Assembly (NCBI GenBank): GCA_002973635.1
Contig: CP027224.1
Coordinates: forward strand, 568,501-632,500
Source of the DNA: Lysinibacillus sp. B2A1
GTDB taxonomy: Bacteria > Bacillota > Bacilli > Bacillales_A > Planococcaceae
Direction: 5' to 3'
DNA: 64,000 nucleotides
The notes below the pieces were generated by a model that was not told where the DNA came from, searched no databases, and was given only the letters and a program-made list of their open reading frames with translations. How positions within the stretch are numbered: the first letter of the stretch is position 1; every line of letters begins with the position of its first letter. Of this stretch, positions 1-8,371 are shown in pieces. The translations under genes were made by a program, and so were the position numbers.

Positions 1-38
1 AGAAGATATTGTAACGATTTTTGGTCAATAAAATCATA

Positions 39-74
39 AAATCCCCTCGCGTATAGTGAAGAGGGGATTTTGAT
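39..74 (-). terminator. rho-independent terminator of the M20 dipeptidase gene
   Basis: A 10-bp perfect stem (AAATCCCCTC with GAGGGGATTT, 12-nt loop) lies just after the stop codon of the leftward dipeptidase gene. Reading leftward, the 3' arm ends in a short T-rich tract, as expected for intrinsic termination. Confidence 0.8.
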
Positions 75-84
75 TTTCCAATAA

Positions 85-1467
85 TTATTTTTGTAATGTA
101 GCCACTTCAAATAAATAATCGCTTAAAACGCGCAGTCCTTTATCGAAGTTTTCTAAATGGAAGTGTTCATTTGGTGCATGGAAATTTTCACTAGATAAAC
201 CAAAGCCCATAAGTACGACTGGTAATTCTAAAATTTCATCAAAGGCAGCCACGATAGGGATTGATCCGCCGCCACGTGTATAAGCAGTTGGGACGTTATA
301 TACTTTTTCATATGATCGACCAGCAGCTTGGATGAATGGGTGATCAAATGGTGTTAAGAATGGACGCCCTTTATCGAATTCAGAGATTGACACTTCAACA
401 CCTATTGGCTTGTGTTTTTCAACATGCGCCTTTAACAGTGCTACAATTTCTTCGGGTTCTTGATTTGGCACAAGACGGCAAGTGATTTTAGCGCCAGCCT
501 CAGCAGGAAGGACTGTTTTAATGCCTTCGCCTGAGAAACCACCAAATACACCATTTACCTCTAATGTCGGACGTGCCCAAGTACGCTCTAAATAGGAATA
601 ACCAGCCTCACCGAATAATTCCTTGACGCCAACCTCATCCTTCACTGATCCTTCATCGAAACCAAGTGCACGATATGCTTCACGTTCTTCTTCAGTTAAT
701 GGTAATACTTTATCGTAGAAGCCTTCAACTTGAATTGTGCCATGCTCATCACGGAAGGATGCCAAAATTTCTGCTAATGCATGGATAGCATTTTGCACGC
801 CTCCACCATAAAGACCAGAATGTAAATCACCTTTAGCTCCACGAACGTCAATTTGAATACCTGTTAAACCACGTAAACCATAGCATACTGCAGGCTTACC
901 AGGACCATATAGACCTGTATCTGAAATCAAAATTAAATCTGCGGCTAATTTCTCCTTATATTCTTCAACATAAGTAGGAAGGTTTGGACTGCCAATCTCT
1001 TCTTCGCCTTCATAAATGAATTTAACATTAACAGGTAAAGTCCCTGTAGTTGCAAATAATGCTTCAATCATTTTTAGGTGCATAAACACTTGCCCTTTAT
1101 CATCACTGGCACCGCGAGCAAATAATTTATTGTCGCGAATTGTAGGATCAAACGGCTCACTTTCCCATAAATTTAATGGATCTACAGGCTGCACATCATA
1201 ATGACCATAAAACAGAATAGTTGGTTTCCCTTCAGCATGTAGCCAATCAGCGTAAACAACAGGGTGTCCAGCAGTTTGAGTGATGGAGATATTTTCAAGA
1301 TTTAGCTTTTCAAACGCATTAGAAAGCCATTGTGCGGCATTTTGAATATCACCTTTATGCTCAGATAAAGAGCTAATACTAGGAATACGTAAAAATTCCA
1401 TTAATTCATTCAAATGCTCCTCACGATGTTCTGCGAAGTAAGTATCTAGTTGCTGTAAATTTGTCAT
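85..1467 (-). CDS. M20 family dipeptidase (metallopeptidase)
   Basis: Cytoplasmic zinc peptidase of the M20 family, 460 residues, the usual length for the dipeptidase/CNDP-like branch. The sequence shows the metal-binding GHYDVQP motif (His89, Asp91), a bridging Asp in ARGASDDKG (about 122) and the catalytic/metal glutamates in EGEEEIGS (about 154-156). The central dimerisation domain (about 210-320) and the C-terminal GGGSIP and SSENFHAPNE motifs are present. It probably hydrolyses dipeptides; the exact substrate cannot be read from the sequence. The ATG at 1467 has a GAGGG ribosome site at normal spacing. It is a single-gene unit with its own terminator. Confidence 0.88.
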   Translation of the reverse strand: MTNLQQLDTYFAEHREEHLNELMEFLRIPSISSLSEHKGDIQNAAQWLSNAFEKLNLENISITQTAGHPVVYADWLHAEGKPTILFYGHYDVQPVDPLNLWESEPFDPTIRDNKLFARGASDDKGQVFMHLKMIEALFATTGTLPVNVKFIYEGEEEIGSPNLPTYVEEYKEKLAADLILISDTGLYGPGKPAVCYGLRGLTGIQIDVRGAKGDLHSGLYGGGVQNAIHALAEILASFRDEHGTIQVEGFYDKVLPLTEEEREAYRALGFDEGSVKDEVGVKELFGEAGYSYLERTWARPTLEVNGVFGGFSGEGIKTVLPAEAGAKITCRLVPNQEPEEIVALLKAHVEKHKPIGVEVSISEFDKGRPFLTPFDHPFIQAAGRSYEKVYNVPTAYTRGGGSIPIVAAFDEILELPVVLMGFGLSSENFHAPNEHFHLENFDKGLRVLSDYLFEVATLQK

Positions 1468-1809
1468 CTAACATCCCTCTTTCTAATTATTTCGATAATA
1501 GAAATAGTATAGCATAATTTTCTTACAGGAATGGCAATATCGTAATAGTAAAGCGAGAAGAAGTAGAAGGCACATCAGGTTTTTACAATAGCATTCACAG
1601 TATAGTGGCTGTCCTCAGAAAAGTATTCAGTTGTGGTATTTTTCATCAAACTTTATTAAAAGCTTTAGCGAGATATTTTATAATAAAGTAGAATGTTCTT
1701 CAGAGTAAACTCCGTAAGTGGATTAATGAAAAGGTAAACATAGGTTTACATTTATGATATTTCACTAATTTTACGCTTTTTTGAATCCATGAGAAAGGAA
1801 TCATTATAT
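1468..1809. promoter_or_regulatory. divergent intergenic region with a dyad upstream of the WYL regulator
   Basis: This 342-base gap separates the dipeptidase gene from the WYL regulator and holds the promoters of both. A dyad GTAAAC-ATAG-GTTTAC lies at 1734-1749, about 60 bases before the regulator start, and could be an operator. Nothing else is recognisable. Confidence 0.35.
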
Positions 1810-2784
1810 ATGTCTAAAATGGTTAATATGCTTTCTATATTATGGCTCCTCAAAACGAGGAAACAATTGACTGCTAAGGAGCTAGCAGAGGAATTAGAAA
1901 TCAGTATTCGTACGGTGTACCGCTATATTGATGCATTGTGCGCAAGTGGAGTACCAATCATTTCAGATGCAGGACATAATGGTGGGTACAGTTTATTGAA
2001 TGAGTTTACAAAGGCACCTTTATTTTTTAACCTGGATGAGCAAAAAGCACTTGTTCATGCTGCAAAATTTGCAATAGATGCAGGGTATCCCTTTAGTGAA
2101 ACGTTAGATGAAGCAATTTCTAAGTTAAAAATGTATACAAATGAGGAACAATTAAATCATATCAATCGGCATTTAAGAGGATTTGAAGTCATCCATCCTA
2201 CTATTGAAGCGTCTTTGAAATCCAATCTTCAAGATTTGGAAATGGCTGTTGCCGAAAGTTATAGATTAGCTATTGTTTATCATAAAGATAGGGGGATTGA
2301 GCCACAATCACGTCACATAGATCCTTATGGTCTTGTTTATTGGAAAGGTAAGTGGTACACAGTTGCTTATTGCCATCTGCGCGAAGAAATTCGAAGTTTT
2401 CGAATTGATCGTATTCAATCATTATCCAGAACAGATGAAAAATTTGATAGGCCCTTGGGGTTTTCAGCACGTACTTTCTTTTTAAAGGGTCTTTTACCTG
2501 ATTCAAGTCAGCTTGAAAAACTCATTTCTGTCCGTATCAAAGGCAATGCGCATGTGCTTGATGATTTATGTCAGCATTGGTTATTTAATCATGCTTTAAT
2601 AGAACGAAAAAACGACCAAGCTCTTTTTAAGGTTGATAAAGAGTCTATTCATTGCTTTGTACCTTACTTTCTACTTACCTATGGTAAATCTATTACTATT
2701 TTGGAGCCAACTTTATTGCAAGAAAAATTGGCAACGATCAGCTTTGAGTTATTCAATCATTATCAAAATACTTCACTTCACTGA
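1810..2784 (+). CDS. YafY-type transcriptional regulator (HTH_11 plus WYL domain)
   Basis: Deduced DNA-binding regulator of the DeoR/YafY-WYL class. An N-terminal winged helix (KQLTAKELAEELEIS, then a RTVYRYIDAL recognition segment) is followed by a WYL domain around residues 130-210 containing YGLVYWKGKWY and SFRIDRI. WYL domains usually sense small ligands or nucleic acids. I chose the ATG at 1810 rather than 1789 because AGAAAGGA lies about 9 bases before it. The gene ends in its own terminator, which overlaps the stop codon. The SRPBCC gene follows 70 bases later and may be a target, as regulator/SRPBCC pairs are common; this is inference. Confidence 0.82.
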   Translation: MSKMVNMLSILWLLKTRKQLTAKELAEELEISIRTVYRYIDALCASGVPIISDAGHNGGYSLLNEFTKAPLFFNLDEQKALVHAAKFAIDAGYPFSETLDEAISKLKMYTNEEQLNHINRHLRGFEVIHPTIEASLKSNLQDLEMAVAESYRLAIVYHKDRGIEPQSRHIDPYGLVYWKGKWYTVAYCHLREEIRSFRIDRIQSLSRTDEKFDRPLGFSARTFFLKGLLPDSSQLEKLISVRIKGNAHVLDDLCQHWLFNHALIERKNDQALFKVDKESIHCFVPYFLLTYGKSITILEPTLLQEKLATISFELFNHYQNTSLH

Positions 2785-2809
2785 CCGTACTTGTCAGTGA
2801 AGTTTTTTT
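2775..2809 (+). terminator. terminator of the WYL regulator gene
   Basis: An 11-bp perfect stem (ACTTCACTGAC with GTCAGTGAAGT) is followed by seven T residues. The left arm includes the stop codon at 2782-2784. Confidence 0.9.
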
Positions 2810-2853
2810 ATAATGTACATGTTCATAATAAAATTTTAGGAGGAATAAAAATT

Positions 2854-3309
2854 ATGAAGGATTTGAAATATCAATTTTATATTGCAGGTACACCAGAGGA
2901 AGTTTGGAAGGCACTTATCTCTCCTGAGGGTACAAAACAAATTTATTATGGGTCGGTCATTAACTCTACATTTCAAGTGGGCGATCTCTTGGAGTATGTC
3001 GGTCCTGGAGTTGATGGAGATGAAACCGTGCATGTTTATGGGAATGTATTGGAATATGAACCAAATCAGTTACTTCGATTTACTCACTATCCTGGAAAGT
3101 CATATATAAAAGATGATTATGCATTAGAGTCACGAATTTCCTATTTTTTAGAACCTATTGGCTCATGCACGAAATTGACACTCATTCATGACCAGTGGAA
3201 AGATGGCGATTCCACTTATGAAAACAGCGACAAGGCTTGGGGGATGATATTAAGTAATACAAAGACTTTAGTAGAAACAGGAAGTACTCTAGATTTTGGT
3301 GAGGGTTAA
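2854..3309 (+). CDS. SRPBCC/AHSA1 (START-like) domain protein
   Basis: Soluble 151-residue protein with the Activator of Hsp90 ATPase homologue fold. The start segment YQFYIAGTPEEVWKAL, the central FQVGD and the C-terminal WGMILSNTKTLVETG helix are typical. Members bind hydrophobic ligands in a helix-grip cavity; no ligand can be assigned. The start is the ATG at 2854, which has AGGAGG 9 bases upstream; an upstream in-frame extension has no ribosome site and overlaps the preceding terminator. Confidence 0.8.
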   Translation: MKDLKYQFYIAGTPEEVWKALISPEGTKQIYYGSVINSTFQVGDLLEYVGPGVDGDETVHVYGNVLEYEPNQLLRFTHYPGKSYIKDDYALESRISYFLEPIGSCTKLTLIHDQWKDGDSTYENSDKAWGMILSNTKTLVETGSTLDFGEG

Positions 3310-3495
3310 TAGTCCATCACAAATGGGTTATTAGAAAGGGAGTAGTAGAGCGTAATTTCTTAACTAATTTGTATCTAAAGATTTATGTATCTCATTGATT
3401 GTGAAATAAACAATTTTAATTGTGTAAAAAACTTAACCATGGTCTATAATTTTTCACATATTAAGCTGTACAATTATCGGGTACGAAACTGTAGA

Positions 3496-3548
3496 GAATA
3501 ATCCATTTTGACTAAACTTTCTTCAAAGTGGATTATTCTTATATTTCA
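3496..3548. terminator. bidirectional terminator between convergent genes
   Basis: A long stem (GAATAATCCA core pairing with TGGATTATTC, about 16 bp with one bulge) lies between the rightward SRPBCC gene and the leftward DJ-1 gene. T-rich tracts flank it on both sides. Confidence 0.75.
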
Positions 3549-3567
3549 AGCTTTATTTTTATATAAA

Positions 3568-4224
3568 TTACATTTCAGGCTCTTTCTCAGAAAGCTCTTG
3601 AAGTAGCGTTTTAATATTTTCAATTAAAGGCGCTGGGGCTTTTTTTATTGATCCAGTATCGAACGGTGGTTGTGGATCATATTCCAATATTAATTGAACC
3701 CCTTTACTAAGATCCTCTCCAAACTCCCAAGCAACTAATTGAAGAGCCATGTCAATACCTGAGGAGATTCCAGCTGCTGTTACTATTTTGTCTTGACGAA
3801 CAACTCTTTCTTCTGTTGGAATTGCACCAAGCGATTGAAGAATGTCAAAAGAACCCCAGTGACTAGTTGCCACTACATTATTCAATAAACCAGCAGCACT
3901 TAAAATGAGGGAACCGTTACATACAGATGTAGTCCATTTAGTAGTCTCGTGCATTTTACAAATCCAGTTTAATGTTTCTTCGTCATTCATTGGATTTTTG
4001 TAGTTAGGGGGACTACAACCAGGAACGACAAGAATATCAGCAGATGTAATTTCCGAAAAGCTATAATCTGCATGTAAATAACCCATTTTAGAATCCAGCT
4101 TTACAATTCCTTTTTCCTTAGCAACAAATTTCACATTGCATTGCTGTGTAGCTGCAAATACCTCATAGGGACCAATGGTATCTAATGCTGTAATTCCATC
4201 ATATAGCATGATTGTAACTTCCAT
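3568..4224 (-). CDS. DJ-1/PfpI family protein (isonitrile hydratase-like)
   Basis: Cytoplasmic DJ-1/PfpI-superfamily protein of about 218 residues. The conserved GPYEVF glutamate (about residue 21-23) and the nucleophile-elbow cysteine in TSVCNGSLIL (about 102-104) are present, followed by ATSHW, as in InhA-type isonitrile hydratases and ThiJ-like proteins. The substrate is unknown. Three consecutive ATGs follow the AAGGAGA site; the third (4224) has the best spacing. The promoter is overlapped by a 41-bp palindrome, so the gene is very probably repressed by the adjacent upstream TetR-family regulator. Confidence 0.85.
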   Translation of the reverse strand: MEVTIMLYDGITALDTIGPYEVFAATQQCNVKFVAKEKGIVKLDSKMGYLHADYSFSEITSADILVVPGCSPPNYKNPMNDEETLNWICKMHETTKWTTSVCNGSLILSAAGLLNNVVATSHWGSFDILQSLGAIPTEERVVRQDKIVTAAGISSGIDMALQLVAWEFGEDLSKGVQLILEYDPQPPFDTGSIKKAPAPLIENIKTLLQELSEKEPEM

Positions 4225-4239
4225 CATCATCTCTCCTTA

Positions 4240-4280
4240 AAGATTATTTCAGACCGGACCGTCCGGTCTGAAATAATCTT
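4240..4280. promoter_or_regulatory. 41-bp perfect palindrome, TetR-type operator
   Basis: Two 20-base arms around one central base are perfectly complementary; the core is AGACCGGAC-C-GTCCGGTCT. It covers the -10 region and presumed transcription start of the DJ-1 gene and ends about 10 bases before its start codons, next to the ribosome site. Size, symmetry and position point to an operator for the TetR-family regulator encoded just upstream. In the transcript it would also form a 20-bp hairpin if transcription starts before it. Confidence 0.85.
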
Positions 4281-4304
4281 ATATGTTCTTACTAGTATTT
4301 TCAA
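4276..4304 (-). promoter_or_regulatory. predicted sigma-A promoter of the DJ-1 gene
   Basis: On the minus strand, TTGAAA (4304-4299), a 17-base spacer and TAAGAT (4281-4276) form a good sigma-A promoter. The -10 hexamer lies inside the left edge of the palindrome, so bound repressor would block initiation. Confidence 0.65.
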
Positions 4305-4337
4305 TCTAATAATTGTTACATTTTCGTGAAGAGGAAA

Positions 4338-4373
4338 TAAAAAAACAAGAGGAATTGAGTTTTAGACCTCTTG
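4338..4373 (-). terminator. terminator of the TetR-family regulator gene
   Basis: Stem CAAGAGG/CCTCTTG with a 14-nt loop, followed on the minus strand by seven to eight T residues. The 5' arm overlaps the end of the coding sequence. It separates the regulator transcript from the DJ-1 gene, which has its own promoter. Confidence 0.8.
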
Positions 4374-4967
4374 ATTCTTAGCTGAGTAGTATTGTAGGAG
4401 TATTTTTATTTGTTGAATGCTATGGAGCATGTGCTCATTATTTATGGATAAACGACTTGCCATAATAGCACCCTCTAAAGTAGAAAATAAAAAAGAGGCT
4501 ATAGAATAGGAATCTATATCTTGGCTAAATTCCTGTGAGCTAATTCCTTCCTCAATAATAGAGTGTATAAAAAGTAATGTTTTGTTGTGGGCTTTTGCAG
4601 CTAACTCATGAAGTTCTTGGAAGCCGTCATCACTTTCGATAGCTGTATTAAGAAGGGGGCAACCACCATCTACTGGAGGATTGTGAACAGCGTCTTGATA
4701 AATTTCAAACATGGCTATTAATTTATCTGTAGCTGAAGCTTTAAATTGGGTTGCTTCAAAATAATGCTTCCAAATGATTTCCATGGAATAAACAAAAGAA
4801 GCAATAGCAATTTCATTTTTGTTCTCAAAACGTCTATAAATGGCTCCCTTTGGTAATCCAGTTGCATTCATAATATCCTGTATAGAGGTTAGATTGTAGC
4901 CTTGTTTATTAAATAATTTAAGTGAGGTTTGGATAATCAGATCACGAGTTATATCTTCTTTCATCAT
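4362..4967 (-). CDS. TetR/AcrR family transcriptional regulator
   Basis: 201-residue one-component regulator. The N-terminal helix-turn-helix is clear (SIQDIMNATGLPKGAIYRRF, about residues 28-47), followed by an all-helical ligand-binding domain containing GGCPLLNTAIE, a segment typical of the YxaF/LmrA-like branch. The start is the ATG at 4967 because GGAGG lies 7 bases upstream; a longer reading frame to 4988 has no site. Its likely target is the DJ-1 gene downstream, through the palindrome at 4240-4280. No copy of that palindrome is seen before its own gene. Confidence 0.87.
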   Translation of the reverse strand: MMKEDITRDLIIQTSLKLFNKQGYNLTSIQDIMNATGLPKGAIYRRFENKNEIAIASFVYSMEIIWKHYFEATQFKASATDKLIAMFEIYQDAVHNPPVDGGCPLLNTAIESDDGFQELHELAAKAHNKTLLFIHSIIEEGISSQEFSQDIDSYSIASFLFSTLEGAIMASRLSINNEHMLHSIQQIKILLQYYSAKNQEV

Positions 4968-5102
4968 TTGTTGTCCTCCGTTACACACTAATAATAAAAC
5001 AGTATAGCATAATGTAATCGGAGAATCTGATACTTCAATATAATAGAAATAAAATAAGGCCTGATTCCTGATAAAATTCCAGAGTCAGACCTTATGTTCA
5101 AT

Positions 5103-5568
<466 letters not shown>

Positions 5569-5576
5569 TTATTCCG

Positions 5577-5830
5577 CATTAACGGGCTGTAAGACGCTCA
5601 CCCCAAAATTCAGCGAGAGCAAAGAAGTTAGGTGGGAGATGAACAGTCCGTAAGAGCCCGATTGGTAAATACTAATAATCATTGGGGGACGGAGAAAATC
5701 CATAATGATTAAGTTTTACTTTATTTTGCTGTTGCTCTGCCATCAATGATAAATTCGGCAGCTTGCAGAACAGCATTTTGTTTTTGACTCCAAGAAGCCA
5801 ATTTACTTAAAGAATTAAGGTATGGCAGTT
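5577..5830. other. gene-poor decayed stretch: foldable element and a coding remnant
   Basis: Between 5583 and 5660 there is a foldable sequence closed by ACGGGCT/AGCCCG-type pairing and containing GGTGGGAGATGAACAG, which looks like a mobile-element end or a structured RNA. From about 5830 back to 5720 on the minus strand an open stretch ending SQKQNAVLQAAEFIIDGRAT and a stop resembles the C-terminus of a lost protein. Neither is an intact gene. From 5831 to 6099 I see only the leader of the sigma factor gene. Confidence 0.35.
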
Positions 5831-6099
5831 TCTTTGTCCTTTAAAATAACAGAAAAATAAAAATATTGATTTACACGAATACTATTGAAACTAACATAAA
5901 AAATAGGGAAGCGAGGCATGATAAAACGGTTATTTAGGGATAAGAAATATAGTAGTAAAACAATTTTTACGAATATTACAAGTGATAGTATCTAAGCTTA
6001 CATGATTGTAATGAAATTGAAAGCCAATACGATAGAGTGTAATACATTATTTTGCGAGAATGTGTATAGAAGCAAGAACAAGAAGCGGAGGAATACACA

Positions 6100-6648
6100 A
6101 TGAATGAAAAATTAGAAGGCGTATATGAGGAATTTAATCGTTACATATACCATTTATGTTTAAAACTTACTCGCAATAATGTAGAAGCTGAGGATTTAAT
6201 GCAAGAAGTTTGGGTAAAGGTTGTTCGCTATGAGGACAGCGTGGCCGAAGTGGAGCATATTAAAGCTTGGCTGACAACTATTACGATGAATACATTTAGA
6301 GATCGCTATCGCAAAAAAGTGAGACGTAGTAAATATATGATGAACCAACCTGAAACATTAGACGTTCCGATTTTAGATTTGGTTCCCAACAATGATATTT
6401 CAACTGAAGAAAAAATTGAAAAAGATATCGTTACAAAATTAGTACAGGATAAAATGGAGCAATTAGATGGCATCTATCGAAAAACGTTATGGTATTTCTA
6501 CATAGACCAATATTCACTTGCTGAAATCTCTACGATTATGAAAGTTTCCATTGGAACTGTGAAATCTCGTTTATTCCGTGCAAAAGCTCGTTTAAAAGAA
6601 ATGCTAATGTCTGATGTGTCAATTGTAGAAGCTGTGCTGCCAGCATAA
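6100..6648 (+). CDS. ECF-type RNA polymerase sigma factor
   Basis: 182-residue extracytoplasmic-function sigma factor. Region 2 (YIYHLCLKLTRNNVEAEDLM, then QEVWVKVVRY, about residues 16-44) and region 4 (YSLAEISTIMKVSIGTVKSR, about 134-153) are well formed. It directs core polymerase to a special promoter set, which cannot be predicted here. ECF factors usually sit next to an anti-sigma gene; none follows, since the next element is a terminator and then a convergent marR gene. The start has GCGGAGGA 8 bases upstream. Confidence 0.9.
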   Translation: MNEKLEGVYEEFNRYIYHLCLKLTRNNVEAEDLMQEVWVKVVRYEDSVAEVEHIKAWLTTITMNTFRDRYRKKVRRSKYMMNQPETLDVPILDLVPNNDISTEEKIEKDIVTKLVQDKMEQLDGIYRKTLWYFYIDQYSLAEISTIMKVSIGTVKSRLFRAKARLKEMLMSDVSIVEAVLPA

Positions 6649-6707
6649 TAGTATGAATTGGCCGCCAAGCGTAATTACTTAGACGGAAGTATTCGAAGGC
6701 TAAATCA

Positions 6708-6750
6708 AAAAAGGATGCATTGCAAAATAATTTGCGATGCATCCTTTTTA
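6708..6750. terminator. bidirectional terminator between the sigma factor and marR
   Basis: A long stem, AAAGGATGCATTGCAAA with its complement carrying one mismatch and a 4-nt loop, has a T-run on the rightward strand and an A-run that serves as a T-run leftward. Confidence 0.88.
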
Positions 6751-6778
6751 TATTGTATAAACTTGATAAAGGTCATTC

Positions 6779-7219
6779 CTATCGATTTGGATCAAACTCA
6801 AGTAAACATTTAGCAAAAATATCACGTAGTGTTTGAACCTCCTCAGCTGAGAGCATACCAAACATATTGTTGATAATTTCACTTACTTGCTGGCGAGATT
6901 CCTTTAAAATATTTTCGCCTTCTGTAGTGATCACTAATTGTGATGCTCGTCTATCTGTTGCGTGCTGTGTTTTTTCAATAAAGCCAGCATTTATTAGCTT
7001 ACTTGTTAAAACAGTGACACCGCCTGTCGTCACTTTTAACCGATCAGCAATGGCAGAAGGGCGCTTTGGACCCTCCTGCGATAAATAGTCTAAAATTAAA
7101 ATATGGGATTTTGAAAAGCCGAGTACATTATGATTATTCCACTCGTTCGCCCACTTACGCTCAATGGAAAATACAACTTCAAACAACGAGGTAATGGCTT
7201 TCTGTTTTTCTTGATCCAT
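6779..7219 (-). CDS. MarR family transcriptional regulator
   Basis: 146-residue winged-helix regulator. The DNA-binding part reads PSAIADRLKVTTGGVTVLTS (about 55-74) followed by the wing TDRRASQLVITTEG. I chose the ATG at 7219, with GGAG 9 bases upstream. It lies 22 bases downstream of the spx-like gene on the same strand, so the two form an operon. Two dyads with CTTAYTAGTAAG cores before the spx-like gene are its probable binding sites, giving autoregulation. Confidence 0.86.
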   Translation of the reverse strand: MDQEKQKAITSLFEVVFSIERKWANEWNNHNVLGFSKSHILILDYLSQEGPKRPSAIADRLKVTTGGVTVLTSKLINAGFIEKTQHATDRRASQLVITTEGENILKESRQQVSEIINNMFGMLSAEEVQTLRDIFAKCLLEFDPNR

Positions 7220-7241
7220 ATAGGTCATCTCCAAAACTGTT

Positions 7242-7646
7242 TTAACTTTCTTGTGCCAATCTTGTCATCGCATTTAATTCGTAAGCACGTACTTTACGTG
7301 GAATAAAACGACGGATGTCCATTTCATTGTACCCAACTTGTATACGTTTTTCATCAATTATGATTGGGCTACGCAGCATTCTTGGATGAGCTTGGATAAT
7401 AGCAAATAGCTCTTGAATTGAAAGTTGGTCAATATCAATATTTAAATTTTTAAAATCATTTGAGTTTGTTGCAATAATTTCGTCTGTTCCATCTTCTGTC
7501 ATGCTTAAAATTTCTTTGAATTCTGCAAGTGTTAGTGGATGTGAAGTAATACGTTTTTCTTTATATTCAATATTGTGATCTTTTAACCATTTAAGTGCTT
7601 TTCTGGATGAAGAACAGCTCGCTTGTGAGTAAATTGTAACTGTCAT
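7242..7646 (-). CDS. Spx/ArsC-family regulator with a CxxS motif
   Basis: 134 residues, full length for Spx. Spx binds the alpha-subunit C-terminal domain of RNA polymerase under thiol stress. The thioredoxin-like start, the RSPIIID block (about 92-98) and VGYNEMDIRRFIPRKVR are typical. However, the redox centre reads Cys11-Ser-Ser-Ser14 rather than the Cys-x-x-Cys that forms the disulfide switch in Spx and MgsR, so this paralogue cannot make the usual intramolecular disulfide. It is the first gene of an operon with marR. Confidence 0.85.
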   Translation of the reverse strand: MTVTIYSQASCSSSRKALKWLKDHNIEYKEKRITSHPLTLAEFKEILSMTEDGTDEIIATNSNDFKNLNIDIDQLSIQELFAIIQAHPRMLRSPIIIDEKRIQVGYNEMDIRRFIPRKVRAYELNAMTRLAQES

Positions 7647-7686
7647 TCTTCATTCCTCGCTTTCTTTTTTAGATTATATTTTATAA

Positions 7687-7705
7687 ATATCTTATTAGTA
7701 AGTTA
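7687..7705. promoter_or_regulatory. putative MarR operator 1
   Basis: The near-palindrome with core CTTATTAGTAAG (7691-7702) precedes the spx-marR operon. It matches a second copy whose centre is 33 bp away, three helical turns, as expected for two MarR dimers on one face. Confidence 0.6.
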
Positions 7706-7720
7706 AATAGGTTATACATA

Positions 7721-7738
7721 TATCTTACTAGTAAGCTA
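7721..7738. promoter_or_regulatory. putative MarR operator 2
   Basis: The perfect palindrome CTTACTAGTAAG (7724-7735), flanked by TAT/CTA, is the second copy of the dyad before the spx-marR operon. Confidence 0.6.
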
Positions 7739-8073
7739 TATATAAATCAATAGTTAATTAAAAATTTTTTCATAGAAAAATGCTATTTTTTCAACTACAT
7801 TAAAGTATACGCAGAAGAGAACGAAAAGTTTCGTAAATTCAGCTTACAATGATGTAAGTTTATCCAATATTCATGTATGAAGAACATAGGATGTAGAGAG
7901 TAAATCTAATAGATGGAAAGAGAGTCTGATTTAAAGGAAGTGATATAGTAGTTATTCCACTGATTATATTATGATGAAACACTGGTGATTATGCATAAAA
8001 AATATCTATTTGGATTTTTTGGAGAATTGGACCGATTAGGAGAGCAGGGGAATGCTTGGATAGGGAAGGAGTC

Positions 8074-8294
8074 GCTCAGATAGTCGAAGAAAAAGCTCAG
8101 GTAGTCAGAGTAACCGCTCAGGTAGTTGAAGAAAGCGCTCAGGTAGTCAGAGTAACCGCTCGGATAGCTGAAGAAAGTGCTCAGATAGTCGAAGAAATAG
8201 CTCAGGTAAGTGGAAGAACTGCTCAAACAGCAGAAAGAATTGCTCAGGTAACTGTAGAAACTGCTCAAGTCGCTAAATAAATCGCTCAGGTTAG
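8074..8294. repeat. 21-bp phased repeat array (GCTCAG core), 11 units
   Basis: GCTCAG, or a one-base variant, recurs exactly every 21 bp from 8074 to 8284 (11 copies). The 15 bases between are partly conserved (for example GTAGTCAGAGTAACC) but variable. Because 21 is divisible by 3, several frames stay open on both strands, but the deduced peptides are low complexity and have no credible ribosome site. I treat this as a non-coding array in the 725-base gap between the spx and ABC-F genes; its core matches arrays at 42.3 and 60.5 kb. Confidence 0.8.
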
Positions 8295-8314
8295 CCACAA
8301 AATTACTTCTCCAT

Positions 8315-8364
8315 CAAAAAAAGGGCAGTCCCAAGTGATAGATACATCACACTAGAACTGTCCC
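8315..8364 (-). terminator. terminator of the ABC-F operon
   Basis: On the minus strand, a long imperfect stem with GGGACAG paired to CTGCCC and an inner AGTG/CACT part is followed by seven T residues. Confidence 0.8.
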
Positions 8365-8371
8365 GATTAAA

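Noticed and set aside
5885..5916. ECF-type autoregulatory promoter (TGAAAC with CGAGG) before the sigma factor gene
   Set aside because: The spacer is 20 bases, longer than the usual 16-17, and the -10 part is not typical.
5918..5995. 25-codon frame (MIKRLFRDKK and on) before the sigma factor gene
   Set aside because: The ribosome site is poor and nothing supports it as a gene or leader peptide.
8056..8298. Frames of 74 and 109 codons over the 8-kb array
   Set aside because: Low complexity, open on both strands, no ribosome site.
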